Positions 16,479-25,636 are shown, counted from the first letter of the stretch. The stretch: DNA of 53,711 nucleotides from CAYFQV01 sp964654185 (GCA_964654185.1 CAZZIE010000009.1:1-53711), one strand, 5' to 3'. The notes: generated by a model not told the origin, from the letters alone. A program made the numbers and translations.

Positions 16479-17397
16479 ACAGGCAGTGGATGTACGGGAG
16501 TTGCGCAAGCGGTACGGCGAGACCGTGGCGGTCGACGGCCTTTCCTTCTCAGTCTCGAGAGGATCGCTCTACGGGCTTCTCGGGCCGAACGGCGCCGGGA
16601 AGACGACGACCCTCGAGTGCATTGAGGGGCTCCGCGCTCCGGACAGCGGCACGATTTCCGTCATGGGCATTGATCCGACGGCGCACCCGCAGCAGTTGTG
16701 GGATGCGATCGGCGTGCAACTCCAGGAGTCGGGACTGCCCGGCACCATGACCTCTCGGGAGGCAATGGAGTTCTTCTGCCGGTACCACAAGCGGAAGCCG
16801 CAGCACGAGATGCTCGAGCGCTTCGGACTGGCCGCGCACATGGACAAGCAGTACGCGAACCTGTCCACCGGACAGCGGCGCCGGCTGGCCCTTGCGCTGT
16901 CGGTGGCGCACGAGCCGGAGGTGCTCTTCCTCGATGAGCCGACCGCCGGCCTGGATGTGCAGTCCCGCCTGGAGCTTCACGCGCTCATGCGGCAGCTGCG
17001 CGATGAGGGCATCTCCATTGTGCTCTCCACGCACGACATGGCGGAGGCCGAGAAGCTCTGCGATCGCATCGGCATCCTGATCCAGGGGCGTCTTGCCATT
17101 GAAGGCACGCCGAGCAGGATTACCGCGGCGGGTGATCGCCGCACGAAGATCAGGGTTGCATCCGCGCTGTCGTCGGTGCGGCGGGAGGAGCCGGCGATTG
17201 CCGGGACCGTTCCGGCGGAAAGCGAAGACGGCTACGCCGCGTTCTGGTCTGAGCAGCCGGCGGAGTCCGTTGCGGCCATTCTGGCGTTTCTGAAGGAACA
17301 GGACGATGAGCTCGTCGACCTCCGTGTCGAGCGGCCGTCCCTGGAGGAACGCTTCATGGAGATCACCGCGGAAAATACGAGGGGGGAGACAAGATGA
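16462..17397 (+). CDS. ABC-2 type exporter ATPase
   Basis: A 311-residue ATPase with Walker A GPNGAGKTT, Q-loop QLQESGLPGTMTS, signature NLSTGQRRRLALAL, Walker B VLFLDEPTAGLD and H-loop LSTHDMAEAE. The C-terminal about 80 residues form the extension common in drug/antibiotic exporter ATPases (DrrA-like). Three ATGs stand in a row; the one at 16462 has CGGAGAG at proper spacing and is used. It overlaps the TetR stop by 17 bases and the permease start by four. Confidence 0.92.
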   Translation: MTNKPEQAVDVRELRKRYGETVAVDGLSFSVSRGSLYGLLGPNGAGKTTTLECIEGLRAPDSGTISVMGIDPTAHPQQLWDAIGVQLQESGLPGTMTSREAMEFFCRYHKRKPQHEMLERFGLAAHMDKQYANLSTGQRRRLALALSVAHEPEVLFLDEPTAGLDVQSRLELHALMRQLRDEGISIVLSTHDMAEAEKLCDRIGILIQGRLAIEGTPSRITAAGDRRTKIRVASALSSVRREEPAIAGTVPAESEDGYAAFWSEQPAESVAAILAFLKEQDDELVDLRVERPSLEERFMEITAENTRGETR

Positions 17398-18200
17398 GCG
17401 GTTACGCCCACCACTTTGCGTTTGATTTCAAATCCGGCGTTCGGGACACCACGAACATGCTGATGAACTATCTCTTCCCGATCGGCTTCTTCGTGATGAT
17501 CGGGCTCTTCATGCCGAGCATCAACCCGGCGTTCCTGGAGATCATGATCCCCGGGCTGATCGTCTTTGCGATCATGTCGGGGACCCTCATGACCATTCCG
17601 GGCAGCCTGATCGATCAGCGCACCGCCGGGATTCTGCGGAGCTACCGGGTCAACGGCGTCCCCGCCGCGGCGGTCATTGCGATCCCCGTGGTGAGCGCCC
17701 TGGTCCACATGCTCCTGGTGTCCGCGTTGCTGACGGCGGCGGGGAGCCTGCTGTTCGGGGCGACTCTCCCGGTGAACTGGGGCTGGTTTGCCCTTGTGAT
17801 CGTGTTGACCACGCTATCGCTGGCATCCCTGAGCGCCCTCATTGGCGTCGTGGCGCCTTCCTCCCGGGCCGGGACCCTCCTGGCGCAGCTGGTCTTCGTC
17901 CCGTCGGTGATTCTCGGCGGGCTCATGGTGCCGGCGGAGCTCCTCCCGGCGGGGATTGCCCGCGGTGCATTGCTGCTTCCGGCAACCGGGGCCATGCGGG
18001 GCTTCACGGCGCTCGCCATGGAAGGGGGCGCAGCGGGATTGAGCGGTGCGGCGCCGCTGCTTGTGCTGGCCGTGAGCATCGTCCTCAATCTGATCCTGTG
18101 CCGGGTCCTCTTCGAGTGGAATGCCCGGGCGAGGGGTGCCCGCCGCTTCATGGCGCTTCTCGCGCTTGCGCCCTTCCTGGTTGCGGTGGCGGTGTTGTAG
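17394..18200 (+). CDS. ABC-2 type exporter permease
   Basis: A 268-residue inner-membrane protein with about six hydrophobic segments, beginning after a short cytoplasmic stretch (YLFPIGFFVMIGLFM onward). RTAGILRSYRVNGVPAAAV is the typical coupling region and LVFVPSVILGGLMVPAELLP the typical fifth-helix segment of ABC-2 permeases. With the preceding ATPase it should export a small hydrophobic compound, lipid or drug; the TetR gene in front suggests induction by that compound. Start overlaps the ATPase stop (ATGA). Confidence 0.9.
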   Translation: MSGYAHHFAFDFKSGVRDTTNMLMNYLFPIGFFVMIGLFMPSINPAFLEIMIPGLIVFAIMSGTLMTIPGSLIDQRTAGILRSYRVNGVPAAAVIAIPVVSALVHMLLVSALLTAAGSLLFGATLPVNWGWFALVIVLTTLSLASLSALIGVVAPSSRAGTLLAQLVFVPSVILGGLMVPAELLPAGIARGALLLPATGAMRGFTALAMEGGAAGLSGAAPLLVLAVSIVLNLILCRVLFEWNARARGARRFMALLALAPFLVAVAVL

Positions 18201-18264
18201 GCGTGGCGCGGGGAGGCGGGGTGGCCGCGGGCCGGTCCCCGGCAGCGGACGTCCCGCAGCGTCG

Positions 18265-20778
18265 CTACCCGGGTCGGGCCACCTCCTCGACGCCGTCGAG
18301 CTCCAGCACATCTCCGTCTGTCACGAGGCTCGTGATTCCCTCCGCGCTGAAGAGGGTGGGGATGGCGTTCTCTCTTGCCCAGATGCCGATATGATCGAAG
18401 GGAGAGCCGTCCTCCACGACAATGCCGGCGACGCGCCCGGCGTAGGCGGCGGGATTGATCTCCCGGGTGTGGTGGAGCACCAGAATGAACCGCGCCGGGG
18501 GATCGCGATCGAGCCCGGCTACCGTGACGACCGGCGCGACCACCCGGGCGGCCAGGCCGGAGTAGCCGCGGACCTCGGCGGGGTGGGGTTCCGCGGGCGC
18601 GGGGGTGTCCCCGGCGGCGGCGGATCTGGCTGCGCTGTCCGCCGCTGTGGCGTCGGCGCCGGCGGGCGCGGCGGGCGTTTCGTCTCCGGCCGCCGGCGGG
18701 TCTTCCGGGGGTGCGCCGATCCAGGGCGGGGCGGCAAGGTGGCGTTGCTCTTCCAAGAGCCGTCGTCGCTCGGCGACCAGTGCGGCCAGACCGGGATCGG
18801 CGGGGTTGGCGGGGTCGGCGGGGTCGGCAATGGCGGCCCGGATCTCATCCAGGCGCAGGAACTCGATGCCGCCGGGGTGCCGGAGCGCGCCGGTACGCAC
18901 AATACGTTCGGCCACACGCATCAAGACATAGCGCAGGTATCCGACCGCGCCCAGGTCGATGTAGTGGCCGTGGTCGTCCCGCACGGTGAACGACTTCCGC
19001 AGGAAGTCCAACTCGGCGTGAAGGTCGGCGGCCGCGTCTTCGGAACGGTGGCTGGTGAGGCCTTCGGTGAGGGCGCTTTGTCGCTCGGTAATGCGGCGGA
19101 GGTTTTCCGCATGCTCCGAGGAGTCGAGTCCCAGGAGGGTCCGGACTTCGCCCACGATGAGGTGCGGTGCCTCGGCGTAGATGCGGTAGTCCAGGTGGAC
19201 CTCCCGCCGGGTGAGGCCGTACGTGGCAAGGAACCGCTCGAACAGCTTGAGGACCCTGCGGCCGCCTTCGAGTCGGGAAAGCCGATGGTAGACGACCAGG
19301 TCGCTCGAGTGGCGGGCGAAGAGCGCGGAGAGCTCAGGATCGGACCGCACCAGTCCGGCCATCTCCATGAGGGTGCCGCGCTTCCGGGTCAGCATGCTCG
19401 GCGTGAAGAGGAGGTCATTCACCTCGCTCGTGGACAGTCCGAAACGGTTCCGCAGCTCCTCCAGGGTGTCTTCGTAGAGGGCGCCGTGGACGACCAGCCA
19501 GTGAAAGGACATGACACGCCTGAGGTAATCTGCGCCGACTTCCAGGCCGTGCCGGAGATCCTCTGCGCTGGAATCCGCCGTGAGCTCGAGCATCGGCGCC
19601 GCCCGCTCCTGGAGTTCCGTGATCCGCGGGAGATACACATCGGTGAAGATGTTCTTCCCCTCCGCGGCGAGGGCGCGGACCCGCTCGAGGTGGGCGGTGC
19701 GGCGCGCGTCGGCATCCGGAAGGTCGAGCTGCCGAAAGTAGAGATAGCCGTTCTGCTCGGTGACATCCGTGTAGAAGAAGGCAAGCCCCGACTGAGCAGC
19801 TCCCTCGTTCCCGGCGTGCATCTCCATTCGGTGGAGCTCGGCGGCAAGGGGCGGTGCGGGTCCGGCGGGCTCCTGCCAGCAGAACGCTTCGTCCTCCGGT
19901 CGCTCCCAGGACACCGGGAACTCGCGACTGCGCACGCCCGTCAGCGGGCGCGCCTGGAGGAACACCGGGTAACCCTCAGCTGTGGTCCATTCGACGTCTA
20001 CCGGCACAGCGAGGGCAGCTTCGATTCGTCGCGCGCCGGCGGCCAGCTCCGCCAGTTGTCCGGCCGGAGGGCGCGGAGCACCGTCGGGAACCTGCGCGTC
20101 GCGGACATCGCCGGTGGCTTTGTCCAGGGTGATCCGCGCCTTGGGTATGTCGCCTGAGACCGCGTCGCGGCACCAGCCGGCCACCGCGCTCAGCTGGATA
20201 CGCGTGTCGTCTCCGCGGACCGGATCGGCGGTGAAGAGGACGCCGGATGGCGATCCCGGGACGAAGCGCTGGACCACTGCCGTCATTCCGACCGCGGCGG
20301 GATCGATTCCCGCACGGTCGTACGCTTCCAGGGCGCGGTCGCTGAAGAGGGAGCAGTAGCACTCAATGACCGCGCCGGGAACCTCTTCCAATTCCAGGTC
20401 GATGCAGGACTCGAACACGCCGGCCATGCTGAGGGAGGCTGCGTCCTCGCAACTCGCCGAGGAGCGCACCGCGAAGTGCTCGCCGCCCAGGGCGGTGAGA
20501 CGTGACATGATTTCATCGGCAAATCGCTTTGGGAGGCAGCCGGCCCGGAGCGCCTCCACGATCTCATCGCTCGCGCTCAGGTAGCGTTGGGGTGGCGCCT
20601 GCGGGGTGGCGCCGGGATCGACCTCCGCCAGGACTGCTTCGTAGACCTCTGAGGACACCGCGAATCCCGCCGGGACGCGTAGTCCGAGCCTCGTCAAAAG
20701 GCCCAGGTTGACCGCCTTGGTCCCGAAGCTTCCGCGATCCGCCTCGGTCAACTCCGACAGCTCCTTGATCACCGCCAT
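18265..20778 (-). CDS. PEP-synthase-like phosphotransferase (PEP/pyruvate-binding domain plus swivelling His domain)
   Basis: An 837-residue protein. The N-terminus (SFGTKAVNLGLLTRLGLRVP, residues about 15-40) is the ATP-grasp domain of PPDK/PEP synthase, with FAVRSSASCEDAASLSMAG and VEWTTAEGYPVFLQARPLTG. The C-terminus has the phospho-histidine domain; GSPFDHIGIWARENAIPTLF stands where the family usually has GGxxSHxAIxARExGIP, so the His is kept but its surroundings differ. No PEP-utiliser TIM barrel is present, an order shared with rifampicin phosphotransferase and similar proteins that phosphorylate small molecules. A linker rich in Ala, Pro and Gly spans about 688-731. Start at 20778 with AGGGAA upstream. 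Substrate unknown; no neighbour explains it. Confidence 0.82.
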   Translation of the reverse strand: MAVIKELSELTEADRGSFGTKAVNLGLLTRLGLRVPAGFAVSSEVYEAVLAEVDPGATPQAPPQRYLSASDEIVEALRAGCLPKRFADEIMSRLTALGGEHFAVRSSASCEDAASLSMAGVFESCIDLELEEVPGAVIECYCSLFSDRALEAYDRAGIDPAAVGMTAVVQRFVPGSPSGVLFTADPVRGDDTRIQLSAVAGWCRDAVSGDIPKARITLDKATGDVRDAQVPDGAPRPPAGQLAELAAGARRIEAALAVPVDVEWTTAEGYPVFLQARPLTGVRSREFPVSWERPEDEAFCWQEPAGPAPPLAAELHRMEMHAGNEGAAQSGLAFFYTDVTEQNGYLYFRQLDLPDADARRTAHLERVRALAAEGKNIFTDVYLPRITELQERAAPMLELTADSSAEDLRHGLEVGADYLRRVMSFHWLVVHGALYEDTLEELRNRFGLSTSEVNDLLFTPSMLTRKRGTLMEMAGLVRSDPELSALFARHSSDLVVYHRLSRLEGGRRVLKLFERFLATYGLTRREVHLDYRIYAEAPHLIVGEVRTLLGLDSSEHAENLRRITERQSALTEGLTSHRSEDAAADLHAELDFLRKSFTVRDDHGHYIDLGAVGYLRYVLMRVAERIVRTGALRHPGGIEFLRLDEIRAAIADPADPANPADPGLAALVAERRRLLEEQRHLAAPPWIGAPPEDPPAAGDETPAAPAGADATAADSAARSAAAGDTPAPAEPHPAEVRGYSGLAARVVAPVVTVAGLDRDPPARFILVLHHTREINPAAYAGRVAGIVVEDGSPFDHIGIWARENAIPTLFSAEGITSLVTDGDVLELDGVEEVARPG

Positions 20779-20861
20779 ATGTGGGTTCCCTGTTTCTGCA
20801 GTATGGCCCGCATCCGGCGAGAATGGAATACGCGAAACGTGGGCTCCGCCTGCGCCAACGC

Positions 20862-21089
20862 TCACTCCCGGAAGGGGCTGCGGACGGTGATTCCGAGGTA
20901 CCGCGTGCCCGGCTCGAAGCCCTCGCTCCACAGCACGGTGCATCGCGCGGCGTCCGCCGCCGCCAGAATCACGCCGCTGCCGTCCTCCAGGAGTCGGGTC
21001 ACCAGGTCGATCGACCGGTTCTGCTTGTCTCCGGCAGCGGCATCATTGGCGTAGACGATCACGTTCGAGTCGATGAACTCCTTGCTCAT
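20862..21089 (-). pseudogene. VapC-type PIN toxin missing its middle
   Basis: 75 residues. The N-terminus EFIDSNVIVYANDAA and the helix after it match PIN toxins, including the first catalytic Asp. The C-terminus LWSEGFEPGTRYLGITVRSP matches the family's last strand (usually SEDLqhG...vNPF). The roughly 60 residues between, with the other acidic catalytic residues, are absent although the frame is intact. A normal VapC of this type is about 135-140 residues. No antitoxin lies beside it. Probably a dead remnant formed by an in-frame deletion. Confidence 0.7.
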
Positions 21090-21105
21090 GTGTCGTCGGC
21101 CCGGG

Positions 21106-21828
21106 CTACTCCGTCGCCACCGCGTGAAGATGTGCCGCGAGCTCGTCCGGGCGGGAGAAGAAGGGCGAGTGGGCGCTTTCCATGGTCACGACCCGCCGGC
21201 ATGGAAGGGCGGCGTGCATGCGGCGCTGTGCGGCAAGGGAGATCGCCCGGTCCCGGGAACACTCAATGTAGGTGCGCGGGACGCGGCCCAAGTTCTGCTC
21301 CGTGTGGTCCAGCGGCGTCATGAACGGGGCGAGGGGCTGCGGCACGAGGCGCTCCGCCGCGAAGCGTGCGTCCTCTTCGGTGCAATCGGCGTAGAAGATC
21401 TCCCCGACGCGATCCGTCGGGAGCGTAGCGGTGCCCTGTTCCTCGTTGACCACAAGGTTCGGAAGCACGATTGCGTCCGCGTCGTGCTGCGCCGTCTCGA
21501 AGAGGTTCGACCCGGCGGGGAGCAGAAACGCCGTCACGTAGACCAGGCCGTGGAGCTTCTCGGGAATCTGCTCCGCCGCCTGGGTGATGGCGATGCCGCC
21601 CATGCTGTGCCCGACGAGCACGACCGGCTCCTCCTGTTCGGCCACGGCGTCGCAGACGCGGTCGGCGTAGGCGGAAAGGGTGACCTCGGAAACGGTGGTC
21701 TCGTCGTCTCCGTGACCGGGAAGATCGACCGTGCGGACGCTGTGTCCGCGCTCCGCCAGTCGCGGTACGACCTTATTCCAGCACCAGGCGCCGTGCCACG
21801 CCCCATGTATCAATACGAAGGTACTCAC
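21106..21828 (-). CDS. Alpha/beta hydrolase (EstC / methyl-esterase-like)
   Basis: A 240-residue hydrolase. The oxyanion region is LIHGAWHGAWCW near the N-terminus, the nucleophile elbow is GHSMGG (Ser about residue 79), the acid is probably in YIECSRDRAIS and the catalytic His is in ESAHSPFFSRP. The HGAWHGAW opening and length fit the plant methylesterase/hydroxynitrile-lyase-like group common in bacteria. The GTG at 21828 is used, with GGAG nine bases upstream. Substrate unknown. It is 65 bases downstream of the thioredoxin-CcdA gene on the same strand. Confidence 0.88.
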   Translation of the reverse strand: MSTFVLIHGAWHGAWCWNKVVPRLAERGHSVRTVDLPGHGDDETTVSEVTLSAYADRVCDAVAEQEEPVVLVGHSMGGIAITQAAEQIPEKLHGLVYVTAFLLPAGSNLFETAQHDADAIVLPNLVVNEEQGTATLPTDRVGEIFYADCTEEDARFAAERLVPQPLAPFMTPLDHTEQNLGRVPRTYIECSRDRAISLAAQRRMHAALPCRRVVTMESAHSPFFSRPDELAAHLHAVATE

Positions 21829-21893
21829 TTCGTTGCGCTCCTTTTCGCTGCGGTTGCAGTTTCCATCGCTCGCCGCAAGCTGCGGCGAGCATC

Positions 21894-23531
21894 TCAGAAT
21901 GTAAGACTTTGTGGCGCTATCGCAAGGACGCCGCCGAGGACGATCATGACCGCCGAGCCGACGAGCTTGAGCCGGCGCCCCTGCGTAACCGAGAGGCGGT
22001 CCGAGCGGAAGGTGATCACGAAATTCACAAGGATCGCAGCCATTGGGACGATGTAGACGACGCCGTACCAGAGGGTCCAGGCGACGTGGGCGATGCCGAT
22101 CTGCGCGCCGAAGGTGGATATCAGGGAGCTCATGTAGACCGCGGGCAGGATGGCGGTGCAGCCCAGTTCGACGCTGTTGACCACGACGGCAAGGACGGCG
22201 GTCGCACCCAGGGCAGCAAGGCGGGCGCCCGGTGTGGTCGCATCCGTGAAGCGGCGCACCACGCCGGCGGCGCGGCGGCTGAGTCCCGTCTTCTCCGCCT
22301 CGGACAGCGAGGCGACGCGCGGTCGGGCTCCGGGTCTCAGCAGCTCGTAGATGCCGATTACTCCCATGATCAGCACCCCGGCGCCGATGACCCGGAGAAT
22401 CCAGGTGCCGATGTTCGCCAGGGCGAAGGAGCCGACCGCAATAATCGCGAAGATGAACACGACGTACACCGCCGCGGAGGCGGCGACGAAAACGCCCCCG
22501 ACGGCGATCATGTGGCGTCGGCGCTGTGCGTACGTGAGGAGCGACAGGAGGATGAAGAGCACCGTGAAGGCGCAGGGGTTGAAGCCGTCGAGGAGGGCAA
22601 TGGCCGTGACGAGGAGCGGGAAGGGCAGTTCCCTGACGGTCTCGGCGACCGCTCCTTCCGCCATGCCAGCCACAACGGCGAAGATGCCCGCCATTGCCAG
22701 GAGCACTCCGCCGCCCACCCAGAGCCGGATGCGTTGCCCCGACGGCTCTCCCCGGCGCCGCAACAGAACGAGGGCAACGACGGCGTAAAGTGCCAGGACG
22801 GCGGCCCCAATGGCGGCACGGAGGCCCGGACCGACCGCGCCGGCGTTGATCCCGTTGCCGCTGCGCGCGTGTTCCTCGGCGGCAGGGTCGGCGGCGGTGC
22901 GATCGGCCCCGGCGCCGTCGCCGCGCTCGGTCGCGGCGCGCTCGGTGCGGCTGCGGATGGGCTCGATGGTCAGGTCGGTGTCCGCTGCAACTGGTGGGGC
23001 AGCGGCCGCGGCCTCGCCGGCGCGGGCGTGCAGGTCGTCCAGGGCCTGGGCGATCTGGTTCTGAAAGCCGGCGTACGCCTGGTGCGACTCCATCCATTGC
23101 AGGGGACCGCTGCTGTCGGTGAAGCCGGCATAGACACGGTCACCGATCACCAGGCGCGGATAGCCCGTTGCCTGGCTGTCGAGGCGTGCCATGGTCCGGT
23201 GGAAGTACCTGCGGTTGGCCTGGTTGTCCGGGTCGCTTACTTCAAGACGGACGAAGGTCAGTTCGGGATAGTCATCGATCACCGTTTCGAGATAGTTGAT
23301 CGCATCGTGGCAGTGGGGGCAGCGCTCACCGTAGAAGAGGACGACGGTCCGAGAGTAGTCGATGGGATCAGTGCCGTCGCCGCGCGGTGCCGGCTGCCCA
23401 TGCAGCACCGCCGGCGCCGCGGTAACGGCGAGAAGCAGCACCAAGGCGAGGCTTGCAGTTCGCAGTGCGGGCGGGCGCGCCGGGTCGCCAGGGGTGCGCC
23501 GTTCCGGAAGCCGCCGTATCCGTTCTCCCAT
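21894..23531 (-). CDS. Thioredoxin-like domain fused to CcdA/DsbD-type membrane domain
   Basis: 545 residues. A signal anchor (about 24-46) is followed by a periplasmic thioredoxin-like domain with the redox pair CPHC (VVLFYGERCPHCHDAIN, about 62-78). An Ala/Asp/Arg-rich low-complexity stretch spans about 170-230. The C-terminal half has about seven membrane segments with one Cys each in LLDGFNPCAFTVLF and VNSVELGCTAILP, the two electron-carrying cysteines of CcdA/DsbD. It should carry reducing power from cytoplasmic thioredoxin across the inner membrane to the CPHC domain. Domain order is reversed from E. coli DsbD, whose thioredoxin domain is C-terminal. Confidence 0.88.
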   Translation of the reverse strand: MGERIRRLPERRTPGDPARPPALRTASLALVLLLAVTAAPAVLHGQPAPRGDGTDPIDYSRTVVLFYGERCPHCHDAINYLETVIDDYPELTFVRLEVSDPDNQANRRYFHRTMARLDSQATGYPRLVIGDRVYAGFTDSSGPLQWMESHQAYAGFQNQIAQALDDLHARAGEAAAAAPPVAADTDLTIEPIRSRTERAATERGDGAGADRTAADPAAEEHARSGNGINAGAVGPGLRAAIGAAVLALYAVVALVLLRRRGEPSGQRIRLWVGGGVLLAMAGIFAVVAGMAEGAVAETVRELPFPLLVTAIALLDGFNPCAFTVLFILLSLLTYAQRRRHMIAVGGVFVAASAAVYVVFIFAIIAVGSFALANIGTWILRVIGAGVLIMGVIGIYELLRPGARPRVASLSEAEKTGLSRRAAGVVRRFTDATTPGARLAALGATAVLAVVVNSVELGCTAILPAVYMSSLISTFGAQIGIAHVAWTLWYGVVYIVPMAAILVNFVITFRSDRLSVTQGRRLKLVGSAVMIVLGGVLAIAPQSLTF

Positions 23532-23718
23532 GACTGAGCCACCATACGGGAGGCGCGACGCTGCGGCAAGACCCTGTGCCGGGCGGGCTGCGCGGGCGGT
23601 TTCTCCGGGGCGTAGTCGGTGAGCCGCGGTGCGGGGCAGGCGCCCAGGGGCGATCGCCCCACCGCCCCCACTGTTTAGGGTTTGATTCCAGTGTGTCTTG
23701 TCGGCGGCAGATACCGGG

Positions 23719-23736
23719 TTGATAATGAGGTATCAA
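23719..23736 (+). promoter_or_regulatory. TTGATA/TATCAA inverted repeat before a lipoprotein gene
   Basis: TTGATA-6-TATCAA, 18 bases before the start at 23754. Operator-like; its binder is unknown. Confidence 0.35.
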
Positions 23737-23753
23737 ATCGGAGGCAGAGACAG

Positions 23754-24230
23754 ATGCGTACATGGAATGCTACCGGTAGGGGAGCGATTGTGATTGCCGC
23801 ATTGGCAGTCGTACTGCTGGTCCTCGCTTGTGCGACTGCAGAGCCCGGGGCGAAAGTCGGCTTGTCCCGCGCCGACAACCGGGCCATCGACAAGATCATG
23901 GGTGAGTGGCAGGAGGCGCTCACGTCTGAAGATGTGGACCGACTCATGCGTGCCTACTGGGCGGATGCAACTCTTGCCATGATCATGCCGGACGGTGATG
24001 CCGTCTTCCAGGGCGCCGGTGAGATCGCCGAGTTCCAGCGACAGGGGTTCGAAAACTCGGATCAATACGCGGAAATGGAAATCGAGCAGCGTCCCATTGT
24101 TACACCCGAAGGGCAACCGGTCCGGCTCTACGCCGTCAGCGGGCCGGGCTTCACCATGCTGAACCGCTTCCACTACGAGCTCCGGGACGGTGAGTGGCGC
24201 GTTCTTCGACAGGAGATAGAGGCAGAGTAG
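23754..24230 (+). CDS. SnoaL/NTF2-like (DUF4440-type) lipoprotein
   Basis: 158 residues. A signal peptide with lipobox LVLAC (Cys about residue 25) predicts a lipid-anchored protein. The mature part reads as an NTF2-like cone: DKIMGEWQEALTSEDVDRLM, YWADATLAMIMPDGDAVFQG, and a final strand NRFHYELRDGEWRVLRQEIE. Such proteins bind small ligands or act as orphan enzymes; no catalytic set can be named. The start at 23754 has GGAGG nine bases upstream. It stands alone between opposing genes. Confidence 0.75.
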   Translation: MRTWNATGRGAIVIAALAVVLLVLACATAEPGAKVGLSRADNRAIDKIMGEWQEALTSEDVDRLMRAYWADATLAMIMPDGDAVFQGAGEIAEFQRQGFENSDQYAEMEIEQRPIVTPEGQPVRLYAVSGPGFTMLNRFHYELRDGEWRVLRQEIEAE

Positions 24231-24269
24231 CTCTCCTCGCGTGCTCCCTGCGTTGCGTTGCCGCCATTG

Positions 24270-24296
24270 TTGACATCTTCAGTAAGACTCTGTAAT
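24270..24296 (+). promoter_or_regulatory. Promoter of the anchored thioredoxin-fold gene
   Basis: TTGACA at 24270-24275 and TGTAAT at 24291-24296, with a short 15-base spacer. The ATG at 24306 then lies only a few bases after the start of transcription, with no Shine-Dalgarno. Confidence 0.4.
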
Positions 24297-24305
24297 GAAC
24301 ATGTC

Positions 24306-24815
24306 ATGGCCAGATCAAACTCCGGAAAACCCGGATCTTCCCGCTCAGCTGCGGGGGAAGCGCGAAAGCGAGCTGCCAGGAAGAAGCGGCTGTTAACGAA
24401 GAAGCAACTCCGCCTTCTGGCGACGGCAAGTCTCGTCGTGCTGGTGGTTGCAGTTGGCTCCGTGGCCGTCTTTGCCTTTCAGCGGGGGCAGGAGGAGATG
24501 TACGACCTCTCCCGGGTCGGGACCGGCGTGCCCGCAGTGGTGCAGGTCCATGACTTCACCTGTCCGGTCTGCACTGAGCTCCGGGAAACCGTGAAGGGCA
24601 TTGAAGATGAGTTCGATGAGAGTGAGCTCCTCATCCGGATTGCGGACGTGCACACCCACGAGGGGCTCGCCTTCGCCGCCCGCTACACTACCGCCCGCCG
24701 GGCAACGCTTCTGTTCATTAATGGAAACGGTGAGCTCGTCGACGTGAGAAGCGGAGAGGGCTCGGCCGCCGTCCTCCGGGAGCGCTTCCAACGGCATATC
24801 GCCGGGGAGTTGTGA
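24306..24815 (+). CDS. Membrane-anchored thioredoxin-fold protein with CPVC motif
   Basis: 169 residues. A basic, Ser/Ala-rich N-terminus (about 1-32) is followed by one membrane segment (about 37-56), leaving the rest outside the inner membrane. VQVHDFTCPVCTEL carries the CxxC pair, then RIADVHTHEGLAFAARYTTA and TLLFINGNGELVDVRSGEG, which has the usual thioredoxin strand order but lacks the clear cis-Pro. Likely a periplasmic disulfide reductase or isomerase; it could receive electrons from the CcdA-like protein nearby on the other strand. Start chosen for the fit of the basic N-terminus. Confidence 0.75.
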   Translation: MARSNSGKPGSSRSAAGEARKRAARKKRLLTKKQLRLLATASLVVLVVAVGSVAVFAFQRGQEEMYDLSRVGTGVPAVVQVHDFTCPVCTELRETVKGIEDEFDESELLIRIADVHTHEGLAFAARYTTARRATLLFINGNGELVDVRSGEGSAAVLRERFQRHIAGEL

Positions 24816-24932
24816 GGGGGAGGCGAACCGCGGGCTCGCCGGCGGCTCGGTGACACCCCAGGCAGCGTCCAGCCCGTGCGGCGCCCACCCGGTGCCGTCA
24901 CGCCTACCAGATGCATTTAGGTTGGATCCGGG

Positions 24933-25391
24933 TCAGGCATCCTCCCACTCGTCCCGCGTCGGCTCATCCGGGTCTGCGTGATAGGTGATCTTGCCGGGCT
25001 CCGCCGCAAAGAGCACGGCAACATCGTACCTTCGGATCTGATTGTCCATGGTGACGATGGTCGCCCCTTCGGTCTGAGCCTGTGCGACGAGGAGGCGGTC
25101 GAAGGGGTCGCGATGGTGCGGTGGAAGTTCCGCCACGGCGGCGGCATGAACGTGGGTAATCGCCAGCGGCTCCAGGCGGTCTCGGGCAATGCGTGTCGGA
25201 ATGAACTGTGCAGGAGGCTCGGGGAGGTAAAGGCGGCCAAGGCCGTACTTGATCGCGATCTCCCATGAGCTCACCGCGGAAAGGTATACCGTGTTGCCGG
25301 GGTCTCGAATGACCTCGCCCGCCGAATCCGGAAGCCGTTCAGGTTCCAGAATCCACCAGAGCCACGCGTGTGTATCGAGAATCAGGTTCAT
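24933..25391 (-). CDS. VapC/PIN-domain toxin (type II toxin-antitoxin)
   Basis: 152 residues, a full-length PIN nuclease of the PIN_Sll0205 group. Catalytic acids sit in LILDTHAWLWW (Asp), SAVSSWEIAIKYGLGRL (Glu) and RDPFDRLLVAQAQTEGATIV (Asp), with a final TMDNQIRRYDV Asp. It should cut RNA when released from its antitoxin. Its start overlaps the stop of the antitoxin gene by four bases (25388-25391), the classical coupled arrangement. The C-terminal DPDEPTRDEWEDA tail is somewhat longer than usual. Confidence 0.9.
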   Translation of the reverse strand: MNLILDTHAWLWWILEPERLPDSAGEVIRDPGNTVYLSAVSSWEIAIKYGLGRLYLPEPPAQFIPTRIARDRLEPLAITHVHAAAVAELPPHHRDPFDRLLVAQAQTEGATIVTMDNQIRRYDVAVLFAAEPGKITYHADPDEPTRDEWEDA

Positions 25392-25621
25392 GTTTCGAAC
25401 TCACGAAGCATATCATCCGGCAGGGGCGCGTCAAAATCGTCCGGAATGGTGAAGAGTCCCCGATCCCGCCCGCCGACTCGGGGGGTCTCCCCGTCGCGGA
25501 TAGGAACCAGGCGCGCCAGGGGCCGACCGGCCTTTGCAATGACGACCTCCTCGCCGGCGCTTGCCTCGGCAAGCAAGCGGGAGAGATGTGTCTTCGCTTC
25601 GTGAACATTTACTGTCTTCAT
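25388..25621 (-). CDS. Phd/YefM-type antitoxin
   Basis: 77 residues. The N-terminal MKTVNVHEAKTHLSRLLAEA and EEVVIAKAGRPLARLVP are the Phd DNA-binding fold; the C-terminal PDDFDAPLPDDMLREFE is the acidic tail that wraps the toxin. It should neutralise the VapC downstream and repress the pair's own promoter. Coupled to the toxin by a four-base overlap. Confidence 0.92.
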   Translation of the reverse strand: MKTVNVHEAKTHLSRLLAEASAGEEVVIAKAGRPLARLVPIRDGETPRVGGRDRGLFTIPDDFDAPLPDDMLREFET

Positions 25622-25636
25622 GAGGTAGATGTTCGA

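Noticed and set aside
18121..20157. Plus-strand open frame of 678 codons
   Set aside because: It is antisense to the PEP-synthase-like gene and shows no domain; high GC makes long antisense frames common here.
21909..23537. Plus-strand open frame of 542 codons opposite the thioredoxin-CcdA gene
   Set aside because: No recognisable domain; the minus-strand gene has CPHC and CcdA cysteines in place.
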